Source: an uncultured Agromyces sp.
Lineage (GTDB): Bacteria; Actinomycetota; Actinomycetes; Actinomycetales; Microbacteriaceae
Length of the DNA: 59,807 nt
Assembly: GCA_913053875.1 (NCBI GenBank)
Contig: CAJXGN010000018.1
Coordinates: 1-59,807 of the forward strand
Direction: 5' to 3'
Under the pieces are notes generated by a model. That model worked only from the letters and a program-made list of their open reading frames with translations, was not told the DNA's origin and searched no databases. The position numbers and the translations under genes are program-made. Positions 35,941-43,411 of this stretch are shown in pieces (positions within the stretch are counted from its first letter, which is position 1; each line of letters starts with the position of its first letter).

Positions 35941-37305
35941 TCAGCGGATGGGCGCCTCGACCGCGTCGGCATCGGTGACGGATGCCTCCGAGGCGAGCGT
36001 CGGCGCAGCCGCATCCGCCTCCTCGGCGAGGTCGACCCGCGGCATCCGCGCGATCCAGAACGCGCCCATCGCCAGGGCGATGCCGCTCGTGGCGAAGAGG
36101 AACCAGTAGAGCGCCTGCGGGCCTGCGGCGATGATCGCCGGCGTGACGAGCGCCACCGCGGCGGCGACGACGCGGGTGAACGCGATCATGACGCCCTGGG
36201 CGCCCGAGCGGGCGAGCGTCGAGAACAGCTCCTGCGCCCAGACCTTGAACATCGGCTCGCCGGCGATCGCGCCCCCGGCGGCGAAGAGCACGCCGTTCAG
36301 CACGAGCGTGAGGAGCGTCACGCCGAAGATCGCGGGGATCAGCATCGCCAGCAGCACGAGCACGGCGCCGATGGCGAAGCCGAGCATGCGCCAGCGGGTG
36401 TCGACGAGGCGCATGAGCGTGAGCATGCCGACGAACGTGACCGCGAACGAGATGAGGCTGAGCGCGGAGGCGGTCGACACGTCGGAGCCGGCGACGTTGA
36501 CGTAGAGGTAGGTGCTGAACTGGCCGTTGGTGTTGGCGGCGATGTTGACGAGCGCGTAGAAGAGGCCCACCGCCACCAGCGGAACGAGGACGGGAGCGCG
36601 GAACAGGCTGCGGAGCGCACCCGGATCGGCCTCGGCGGCAGTGCCTCGGGCCGCGGCGGTCTCGATGGCCGAGGTGCGTCGGTCGTGGGCGGCCTGCCAC
36701 TTGGCCGACTCGGGCAGCGTGATGCGCAGCACCAGCACGAGCACGGCGACGACGGTGAGGAAGCCGTAGAGGATGCGACCGCCGGTCGTGCCCATGCCCC
36801 CGATGACGATGCCGATGAGCATGACGGCGAGGATGCCGGCCATCCAGAGCACGTGCGAGAAGGTGATCATCTTGCCGCGCTTGTCGTCGGGCGCGCTCTC
36901 GGCGATCATCGCCATGGAGACCGGCAGGTCGGCACCCGCGCCGAAGCCGAGCAGGGCGAGCGAGAGGTAGAGCACCGCGGGGTCCCACGCCATCGCGCTG
37001 AGCCCGGCGCCGATCGCGAACACGATGAGCGTGACCGTGAAGACGCGGCGACGGCCGAACCGGTCGCCGAGGCGTCCGCCCGTGAAGGCGCCGACCGCGA
37101 TCATGAGCGTGAGCAGCGCCGAGAACTGGCCGATCTGCCCGTCGGTCACGCCGAGTCCGTCCTGGAAGAGCACGAGCGCGGTGCCGGTCGCCACGATCGC
37201 GCCGGCGTCGATGAACGAGGCCATGCCGGCGATCACGGCGATCCACCAGGGGTTCGGCTGTCGCCGGGCGGCGTCGGGGGTGCTCCGGTCGGAAGTCGAG
37301 GTCAT
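35941..37305 (-). CDS. MFS transporter (sugar or organic acid)
   Basis: Integral membrane protein of 454 aa with about 12 hydrophobic segments. MFS motif A is GGRLGDRFGRRRVFTVTL near residue 77, with AMIAESAPDDKRGKMITFS near 132. The N- and C-termini are hydrophilic. ATG 37305 follows ACGGAG; longer in-frame starts would run through the operator and are rejected. It lies upstream of the rhamnosidase in the same direction (82 bp apart), so the two may form an operon importing and cutting a rhamnoside (inference). Divergent from the DUF993 operon. Confidence 0.9.
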   Translation of the reverse strand: MTSTSDRSTPDAARRQPNPWWIAVIAGMASFIDAGAIVATGTALVLFQDGLGVTDGQIGQFSALLTLMIAVGAFTGGRLGDRFGRRRVFTVTLIVFAIGAGLSAMAWDPAVLYLSLALLGFGAGADLPVSMAMIAESAPDDKRGKMITFSHVLWMAGILAVMLIGIVIGGMGTTGGRILYGFLTVVAVLVLVLRITLPESAKWQAAHDRRTSAIETAAARGTAAEADPGALRSLFRAPVLVPLVAVGLFYALVNIAANTNGQFSTYLYVNVAGSDVSTASALSLISFAVTFVGMLTLMRLVDTRWRMLGFAIGAVLVLLAMLIPAIFGVTLLTLVLNGVLFAAGGAIAGEPMFKVWAQELFSTLARSGAQGVMIAFTRVVAAAVALVTPAIIAAGPQALYWFLFATSGIALAMGAFWIARMPRVDLAEEADAAAPTLASEASVTDADAVEAPIR

Positions 37306-37354
37306 GACGTGAACTCCGTTGTCGGTCGGTTGCCGGCGCTGCGCCGGGCAGGCA

Positions 37355-37378
37355 GTGAAACGATTCACACGCATCGTA
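37355..37378 (-). promoter_or_regulatory. -10 box and operator of the MFS gene
   Basis: Minus strand TACGAT (37378-37373), followed by the palindrome GTGAATCGTTTCAC (37368-37355). Same arrangement of -10 then operator as at the other LacI-type sites. Confidence 0.6.
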
Positions 37379-37386
37379 GCAGAATC

Positions 37387-37402
37387 CCTAGCGCACGCTA
37401 GG
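37387..37402. promoter_or_regulatory. Perfect palindrome CCTAGCG-CA-CGCTAGG
   Basis: A 16-bp inverted repeat between the two divergent promoters, not of the LacI type. It could be the site of a second regulator or a small hairpin. Confidence 0.4.
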
Positions 37403-37446
37403 TTTTCCGCGTGCGGGCGACGCTTGCGCCACCCGATCACCTGCCC

Positions 37447-37469
37447 TACACTGTGGTAAACGCTTTCCC
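37447..37469 (+). promoter_or_regulatory. -10 box and LacI-type operator of the DUF993 operon
   Basis: TACACT (37447-37452) is immediately followed by TGGTAAACGCTTTCCC (37454-37469), an imperfect LacI-type palindrome that would cover the transcript start. Confidence 0.65.
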
Positions 37470-37535
37470 GCATCGATGCGGCGCATCATCGTCGCCACCA
37501 TCGCGGGCCCGCACCGAGAAGACGAAGGACACCCC

Positions 37536-38747
37536 GTGGCAGAGCAGACGATCGGCATCATCATGAACGGCGCCTCCGGGCGCATGGGCTACCGGCAGCA
37601 CCTCGTGCGGTCGATCCTCGCGATCCGCGAGCAGGGCGGCGTCGAGCTCGCCGACGGCACCAAGGTGCAGGTCGAGCCGCTGCTCGTCGGCCGCAGCGAG
37701 GCCAAGCTCGCCGAGCTCGCCGCCCGCCACGGCATCGAGCACTACACGACCGACCTCGACGCCGCGCTCGCCGACGACCGCTGGCAGATCTACGCCGACT
37801 TCCTCGTGACGAAGGCGCGCTTCCCCGCGATCAAGAAGGCCATCGCCGCGGGCAAGGCGATCTACACCGAGAAGCCCACCGCCGAGAGCTTCGAGGACGC
37901 GCTCGAGCTCGCCCGCCTCGCCGAGGAGGCCGGCGTCAAGAACGGCGTCGTGCACGACAAGCTCTACCTGCCGGGCCTGCGCAAGCTGAAGCGCCTCATC
38001 GACTCGGGCTTCTTCGGCCAGATCCTGTCGGTGCGCGGCGAGTTCGGCTACTGGGTGTTCGAGGGCGACTGGCACCCGTCCCAGCGCCCGAGCTGGAACT
38101 ACCGGTCGGAGGACGGCGGCGGCATCATCGTCGACATGTTCCCGCACTGGAACTACGTGCTCGAGAACCTGTTCGGCCGCGTCGAGTCGGTCTACGCCAA
38201 GGCCGTCACCGAGATCCCCCAGCGCGTCGACGAGAAGGGCGAGCCCTACGCCGCCACCGCCGACGACGCCGCGTACGCCATCTTCGAGCTCGCGGGCGGC
38301 ATCACCGCGCAGCTCAACTCGAGCTGGACCACGCGCGTGAACCGCGACGAGCTCGTCGAGTTCCAGGTCGACGGCACGCTCGGCTCGGCGGTCGTCGGGC
38401 TGTTCGGCTGCAAGATCCAGCCGCGCAACGCCACGCCCAAGCCGGTCTGGAACCCCGACATCCCCGACACCATCGACTACGCGTCGACCTGGCTCGAGAC
38501 CCCCGATACCGAGGTGTTCGAGAACGGCTTCAAGGTGCAGTGGGAGGACTTCATCCGCCACGTCGTCGAGGACGCCCCGAACCACTACGACTTCCTCGCG
38601 GGCGCACGCGGCATGCTGCTCGCCGAGACCGGCCTGGCCTCGAGCGCCGAGGGCCGCCGGCTCGAGGTGCCCGAGGTGACCGTCTCGGGTGCACCCGACA
38701 ACGCAGCGGATGCCGCTGCGCCCGAGCTCTCCGGCGCGGGGGCGTGA
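37536..38747 (+). CDS. Gfo/Idh/MocA family oxidoreductase
   Basis: NAD(P)-dependent dehydrogenase of 403 aa, first gene of a three-gene operon. Rossmann region TIGIIMNGASGRMGYRQHL near residue 5, AIYTEKPTAESFEDAL near 107, and DGGGIIVDMFPHWNYVLENL near 190 with the catalytic-type His. GTG 37536 follows GAAGGA. The same combination with DUF993 and a sugar isomerase/epimerase suggests a dedicated oxidative route for a sugar or cyclitol. Its last codons overlap the next GTG. Confidence 0.9.
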   Translation: MAEQTIGIIMNGASGRMGYRQHLVRSILAIREQGGVELADGTKVQVEPLLVGRSEAKLAELAARHGIEHYTTDLDAALADDRWQIYADFLVTKARFPAIKKAIAAGKAIYTEKPTAESFEDALELARLAEEAGVKNGVVHDKLYLPGLRKLKRLIDSGFFGQILSVRGEFGYWVFEGDWHPSQRPSWNYRSEDGGGIIVDMFPHWNYVLENLFGRVESVYAKAVTEIPQRVDEKGEPYAATADDAAYAIFELAGGITAQLNSSWTTRVNRDELVEFQVDGTLGSAVVGLFGCKIQPRNATPKPVWNPDIPDTIDYASTWLETPDTEVFENGFKVQWEDFIRHVVEDAPNHYDFLAGARGMLLAETGLASSAEGRRLEVPEVTVSGAPDNAADAAAPELSGAGA

Positions 38748-39961
38748 CCGTGACCGCCCTCACCCTGCTCGCCCCCGACGGCACGACCTCCGCGGTCGAG
38801 CTCGCCGCGGCGCCGGACTTCGCGCGCCCGAGGCATCCGCTCCGCTCGCGTGTCGCCTACGCGGCCGCGCACGTCGTGCCGAAGCCCCATGCCGACAACA
38901 CCCCCGGCCAGCCCGCCGACATCGACTGGGACGCGACGCTCGCCTACCGCCACCACGTGTACTCGTGGGGGCTCGGCGTGGCCGACGCGATGGACACCGC
39001 GCAGCGCAACATGGGCCTCGACCCGGCCGCGACGCGCGAGCTCATCACGCGCAGCGCCGCCGAGGCGCAGTCGGCGGGCGGCGCGCTCGTCGTGGGCGTG
39101 AACACCGACCACCTCGAGGCCGAGCAGGTCTCGCTCGACGAGGTGATCGCCGCATACACGCAGCAGCTGCACCACGCGGAGGACGCGGGCGCCGGCGCCG
39201 TGCTCATGGCGAGCCGCCACCTCGCGCGCGCCGCGCAGTCGGCCGACGACTACCGCCGCGTGTACCGCGAGGTGCTCGCCGCGGCGGGCGCGCCGGTCGT
39301 GCTGCACTGGCTCGGCACCGCGTTCGACCCGTCGCTCGAGGGCTACTTCGGGTCGACCGACACGGATGCCGCCTCCGACACGCTCGTCGACATCATCGAG
39401 GCATCCGCCGAGAAGGTCTCGGGCGTGAAGATGAGCCTGCTCGACGCCGACGCCGAGATCGCGGTGCGCCGGCGCCTGCCGGAGTCTGCGCGCATGTTCA
39501 CGGGCGACGACTTCAACTACGTCGGGCTCATCGCGGGCGACGACCAGGGGCACTCCGACGCGCTGCTCGGCGCGTTCGCCGCGATCGCCCCGCACGCGTC
39601 GGCGGCGATCCAGGCGCTGGACGCGAACGACCCGGCCGAGTACCGGCGCATCCTCGAGCCGACCGAGGCGCTCTCGCGGCAGATCTTCGCCGCGCCGACG
39701 TTCTACTACAAGACCGGCGTCGCGTTCCTGTCCTGGCTCAACGGCCACCAGGCCGCGTTCCAGATGGTCGGCGGCCTGCACGCCGCGCGCAGCCTCCCGC
39801 ACCTGTCGGAGATCGTGCGGCTCGCGAACGCCTGCGGCGCCTTCGAGCGGCCCGAGCTCGCGGCGGCGCGCTGGCACTCGCTGCTCACGCTGAACGGCGT
39901 GTTCGACGCGACGGATGCCCCGGCCGAGGCCGCCGGCGAACCCGCGGAGGTGCTCGCGTGA
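38744..39961 (+). CDS. DUF993 family (dihydrodipicolinate-synthase-like) protein
   Basis: Protein of 405 aa resembling the DUF993 family, a TIM-barrel group related to DHDPS/KdgD aldolases. Recognisable regions: DIDWDATLAYRHHVYSWGLG near residue 61, AGAPVVLHWLGTAFDPSLEG near 180, and the candidate Schiff-base lysine in EKVSGVKMSLLDADAEIAVR near residue 226. A retro-aldol cleavage of a keto-sugar acid is the natural guess but is unproven. GTG 38744 overlaps the oxidoreductase stop; GTG 38750 is an alternative. Its stop overlaps the isomerase GTG. Confidence 0.85.
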   Translation: MTVTALTLLAPDGTTSAVELAAAPDFARPRHPLRSRVAYAAAHVVPKPHADNTPGQPADIDWDATLAYRHHVYSWGLGVADAMDTAQRNMGLDPAATRELITRSAAEAQSAGGALVVGVNTDHLEAEQVSLDEVIAAYTQQLHHAEDAGAGAVLMASRHLARAAQSADDYRRVYREVLAAAGAPVVLHWLGTAFDPSLEGYFGSTDTDAASDTLVDIIEASAEKVSGVKMSLLDADAEIAVRRRLPESARMFTGDDFNYVGLIAGDDQGHSDALLGAFAAIAPHASAAIQALDANDPAEYRRILEPTEALSRQIFAAPTFYYKTGVAFLSWLNGHQAAFQMVGGLHAARSLPHLSEIVRLANACGAFERPELAAARWHSLLTLNGVFDATDAPAEAAGEPAEVLA

Positions 39962-40836
39962 ACGCGCATCCCCGCCTCTCGATGAACCAGGGCACGATCA
40001 AGCACGCCTCGCTGCCCGAGGCGATCGATGCCGTGCTCGGCGCCGGCTACGCCTCGATCGGCACCTGGCGCGAGCCCGTGCAGGAACTCGGCCTCGCCGA
40101 GTCGGCGGCACGGCTGGCCGACTCCGGCCTGCGACTCTCGACGCACTGCCGCAGCGGGTTCTTCACGATGGAGGAGGGCCCCGCCCGCCGCGCGTCGATC
40201 GACGACAACCTGCGCGCGATCGAGGAGACCGCGACGCTCGCCGCCGCAGGCGCCGATGGGTCGACCGCGGTGCTCGTGATCGTCGGCGGCGGGCTGCCCG
40301 AGGGCTCCCGCGACGTCGTGGGCGCGCGCGAGCGCGTGCGCGACGCGGTCGGAGAGCTCGCCCCGGCGGCCGCCGCGGCGGGCGTCACGCTCGCGATCGA
40401 GGCGCTGCACCCGATGTACGCGTCCGACCGGTGCGTCGTGTCGACGCTCGGCCAGGCGCTCGACATCGCCGAGCACTTCGACGCCGACGTGGTCGGCGCG
40501 GTCGTCGACACGTTCCACGTCTGGTGGGACCCGGAGCTGCTGCCGCAGATCGCCCGCGCGGGCGCAGCGGGCCGCATCGCCACCTACCAGGTGTGCGACT
40601 GGGCCACTCCGCTGCCGGCCGACGTGCTGATGGGCCGCCACTACCCAGGCGACGGCGTGATCGACTTCGCGACGATCACCGCAGCGGTCGAAGCGACCGG
40701 CTACGACCGCGACATCGAGGTGGAGCTCTTCAACGCCGACATCTGGGCCGCCCCGTTCGACGAGGTCGCGCGCCGCACCGCCGACTCGTTCGGCGCCGCG
40801 GTCGCACCCCACCTCGCGGCATCCGTGCCCGTCTGA
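39958..40836 (+). CDS. Sugar phosphate isomerase/epimerase (xylose isomerase-like TIM barrel)
   Basis: Protein of 292 aa of the AP endonuclease 2/IolE-like TIM-barrel family. Candidate metal-binding residues lie in LAIEALHPMYASD near residue 149 (Glu), AVVDTFHVWWDPE near 183 (Asp/His) and DIEVELFNADIWA near 254 (Glu). Family members isomerise or epimerise sugars or dehydrate inososes. GTG 39958 follows GCGGAGG and overlaps the DUF993 stop. The stop codon is in a 12-bp palindrome shared with the convergent lipoprotein stop. Confidence 0.88.
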   Translation: MNAHPRLSMNQGTIKHASLPEAIDAVLGAGYASIGTWREPVQELGLAESAARLADSGLRLSTHCRSGFFTMEEGPARRASIDDNLRAIEETATLAAAGADGSTAVLVIVGGGLPEGSRDVVGARERVRDAVGELAPAAAAAGVTLAIEALHPMYASDRCVVSTLGQALDIAEHFDADVVGAVVDTFHVWWDPELLPQIARAGAAGRIATYQVCDWATPLPADVLMGRHYPGDGVIDFATITAAVEATGYDRDIEVELFNADIWAAPFDEVARRTADSFGAAVAPHLAASVPV

Positions 40837-40840
40837 CCGG

Positions 40841-41458
40841 TCAGGCGTCGAGCAGGGCGGACTGCACGGCGACGAGGTCGGGGCCGTAGCGCTGGTCGAG
40901 CCAGCCCTGCACGGTGCCGTCGTCGTAGCGCACCTGCACGAAGACGTAGCCGTTCTGCTGCCAGGTCGAGAGGATGCTGTCGTTGCCGAAGCCGGCGATC
41001 TCGTCCTGGATCTCGGTCAGCGTCGCCTCGTCGCCCGCGCCGGCGTTGGCCTCGTCGAGCCGCTCGTCGAGCATCGCGGGCGGTGAGTAGAGCGCCAGCG
41101 GAACGACCTCGCCGGTGACCTCGAACGACTCGCCGTCCCAGCTGCCGACGATCGCGTAGGTGCCCCAGCGCACGTCGGACGCCTCCTCGAACGTGCCCTC
41201 CGGGAAGGTCCATGCCACGAGCGGCATGCCGCCGCACTGCGGCGGGTACGACTCCATGACCGCGCCGATGCAGAACTGGGCAGACGTCTCGCCCTCCTGC
41301 AGCACGGTGCCCTGGCCGATCACGTCGCCGGCAGGGATCGGCTCGGGGATGCCGTCGCCGCCCATGTCGGTACCGGGGCCCGATCCGGTCGATGCGCAGG
41401 CGGAGAGGGATGCGGCGAGGAACAGCGCGACGGCGGCGGCGAGCACACGTGTGGGCAT
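40841..41458 (-). CDS. Putative lipoprotein
   Basis: Protein of 205 aa with a lipoprotein signal peptide: MPTRVLAAAVALFLAASLSA followed by the lipobox cysteine (LSAC, residue 21). The mature part is acidic and soluble, with a Cys pair (FCIGAVMESYPPQCGG) likely to form a disulfide, and no recognised domain. Role outside the membrane unknown. It lies 82 bp after the PHP gene in the same direction and could share its transcript. Confidence 0.82.
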   Translation of the reverse strand: MPTRVLAAAVALFLAASLSACASTGSGPGTDMGGDGIPEPIPAGDVIGQGTVLQEGETSAQFCIGAVMESYPPQCGGMPLVAWTFPEGTFEEASDVRWGTYAIVGSWDGESFEVTGEVVPLALYSPPAMLDERLDEANAGAGDEATLTEIQDEIAGFGNDSILSTWQQNGYVFVQVRYDDGTVQGWLDQRYGPDLVAVQSALLDA

Positions 41459-41540
41459 GCCGACATCCTCCCGAACGCGGCGGCGGGTGCGCCAGCCAAC
41501 GTTTCGCGCCACTCGCACGTCAGGCGCACGGGCACGGACG

Positions 41541-42566
41541 TCAGGCCGCGGTGCGCCCCGCGCGCGACCACTCGAGCAGGCGCTCGACCGGCCAGGTCGT
41601 GACGATGCGGTCCTCGGGCACGCCGGCCGCCTCGGCGCGCGCCGCCCCGAGGCCGAGGAACGACAGGTGCCCGGGCGCGTGGCCGTCGGAGTCGATGCTG
41701 AAGAGGCATCCGGCCTCGATCGCAAGCGCGATGAGCGCGTCGGGCGGGTCCTGCCGCTCGGGCCGGGAGTTGATCTCGACCGCGACGTCGTGTTCGGCGC
41801 ACGCGGCGAACACGGCCTCGGCGTCGAACTCCGACGGCGGGCGCACCCGGCCGCCCTCGACCTTCTGGCCGGTGCAGTGCCCGAGCACGTTGGTGAACGG
41901 ATGCTCGATGGCACGCAGCATCCGCTCGGTCATGACCGCGCGCTCGGAGCGCAGCTTCGAGTGCACGCTCGCGACGACCACGTCGAGGCGCGCGAGCATC
42001 GCGGGGGTCTGGTCGAGCGAGCCGTCCTCGAGGATGTCGACCTCGATGCCCGCGAGCACGCGGGCTCCCCCGTCGCGCGAGGCGTTCAGCGCCTCCAGCA
42101 CGTCGAGCTGCTCGGCCAGCCGCTCGGCCGACAGCCCGTTCGCGACGCGCAGGCTCGGCGAGTGGTCGGTGAGCACGAGGTACTCGAGCCCGACGAGGTC
42201 GGCGGCGCGTGCCATGGTCGCGATGGGCGTCGTGCCGTCGGACCACTCGCTGTGCGAGTGCAGGTCGCCGCGCAGGCGGGCGTGCAGCCCCGTGGCATCC
42301 GGCACCGCAGGCCCCAGCTTCTCGCGCAGGTCGCGCAGGTACTCGGGCACCTCGCCGGCGAGCGCCTCGGCGATGACACCCGCGGTGCGGTCTCCGACGC
42401 CCGCGATGCGCTTCAGCGACCCCTCGGGCGCCCTGGCGCGCAGCTCCTCCTCGGAGACGCCGTCGATCGCCGCGGCCGCACCGCGGAACGCCTTCGTGCG
42501 ATACGGCGAGGCGAGGTCGCGCTCCAGCAGGAACGCGATCTCCTCGAGCGCGGCGAGCGGGGTCAC
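41541..42566 (-). CDS. PHP-domain protein with PolX-like N-terminal HhH domain
   Basis: Protein of 341 aa. Residues ~1-85 resemble the 8-kDa helix-hairpin-helix domain of family X DNA polymerase (YRTKAFRGAAAAIDGVSEEE, IAGVGDRTAGVIAEAL). From ~95 to 335 it is a PHP phosphoesterase with RGDLHSHSEWSDGTTPIATM (metal His/Asp), VLTDHSPSLRVANG, LGHCTGQKVEGGR and FSIDSDGHAPGHLS. The polymerase palm between these parts in bacterial PolX is absent, so it may be a nuclease or phosphatase derived from PolX. GTG 42566 overlaps the upstream membrane-protein stop (GTGA). Confidence 0.87.
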   Translation of the reverse strand: MTPLAALEEIAFLLERDLASPYRTKAFRGAAAAIDGVSEEELRARAPEGSLKRIAGVGDRTAGVIAEALAGEVPEYLRDLREKLGPAVPDATGLHARLRGDLHSHSEWSDGTTPIATMARAADLVGLEYLVLTDHSPSLRVANGLSAERLAEQLDVLEALNASRDGGARVLAGIEVDILEDGSLDQTPAMLARLDVVVASVHSKLRSERAVMTERMLRAIEHPFTNVLGHCTGQKVEGGRVRPPSEFDAEAVFAACAEHDVAVEINSRPERQDPPDALIALAIEAGCLFSIDSDGHAPGHLSFLGLGAARAEAAGVPEDRIVTTWPVERLLEWSRAGRTAA

Positions 42567-43411
42567 GACGCGGTGCCCGCGGCTCGGCGCGCCAGGCGGT
42601 CGAACACGAGGTAGAACGCGAGGTACGCGACGAACGAGACGGCGAAGCCGACGGTGACGATCCACGCGGCCGGGCGGTCCCACAGCAGGTCGCCGGAGGC
42701 CAACGCGACGGCGAGCAGGATCGCCCCGAGGCTCACGAGCTGCGCCTGGAACACCCACCGGTAGGCCGACCAGCGCGCATCGCGCAGCATCCAGACGTTC
42801 ACCATCCCAGGCAGCGTCAGCACGGTGCCCACGATACGCGCGGTGAGCGGCGTGAGCTCCCACCCCCACGCGTCGACGAGCAGCTCCGGCACGGCGAAGA
42901 GCACCAGCCCGGTGACGGTCGCGGCGAGCCCGACGACGACCAGCAGCATCCGCCAGCCTCTCGGAATGTCGACGTCGCGCTCCTCGGGGCTCCCCGGGTC
43001 CTGCCCGCGCTGCAGCAGCATCGCGGCGGCGACGAGGAACGGCGTCGTCACGTACAGCACGACCCAGGTGATGAACGAGACGTGCCCGAAGTGGAAGCGA
43101 TCCCAGTGCAGGAAGGTCGCGACGCCCGCGAGCGTGGCGAACACGAGCACGGCCGGGAACCCGTGGCGCACGCGGTGCCAGCGGCCGACCCGCAGCACGA
43201 GCAGGAAGAACCAGATGCCGCCGATGTACGCCGACGCCAGGAACATCGCGCTCGGCGCCGGCACGACGGTCCACGAGAAGGTCACGTCGGTCGAGCCGGG
43301 GAACACGTAGAGCAGCACGGCGGCGACGACCAGGAACGGCACGATCACGACCGCGAGCACGCGCGTGTAGGTGAGCACGCGGTCGTCGGCGACGACGGGC
43401 GGGGGCGTCAC
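42563..43411 (-). CDS. Hypothetical eight-TM membrane protein
   Basis: Protein of 282 aa with eight clear hydrophobic segments, starting with RVLAVVIVPFLVVAAVLLYV and ending with WIVTVGFAVSFVAYLAFYLV. A conserved-looking HWDRFHFGHVSFITW between segments 3 and 4 could bind a metal or cofactor. No family recognised. GTG 43411 overlaps the STAND ATPase stop, and its own stop overlaps the PHP start, placing it in the middle of a tightly coupled trio. Confidence 0.82.
   Translation of the reverse strand: MTPPPVVADDRVLTYTRVLAVVIVPFLVVAAVLLYVFPGSTDVTFSWTVVPAPSAMFLASAYIGGIWFFLLVLRVGRWHRVRHGFPAVLVFATLAGVATFLHWDRFHFGHVSFITWVVLYVTTPFLVAAAMLLQRGQDPGSPEERDVDIPRGWRMLLVVVGLAATVTGLVLFAVPELLVDAWGWELTPLTARIVGTVLTLPGMVNVWMLRDARWSAYRWVFQAQLVSLGAILLAVALASGDLLWDRPAAWIVTVGFAVSFVAYLAFYLVFDRLARRAAGTAS

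Noticed and set aside
37306..37473. Longer MFS protein starting upstream of 37305
   Set aside because: The extension crosses the -10 box and operators and encodes no hydrophobic or conserved sequence.
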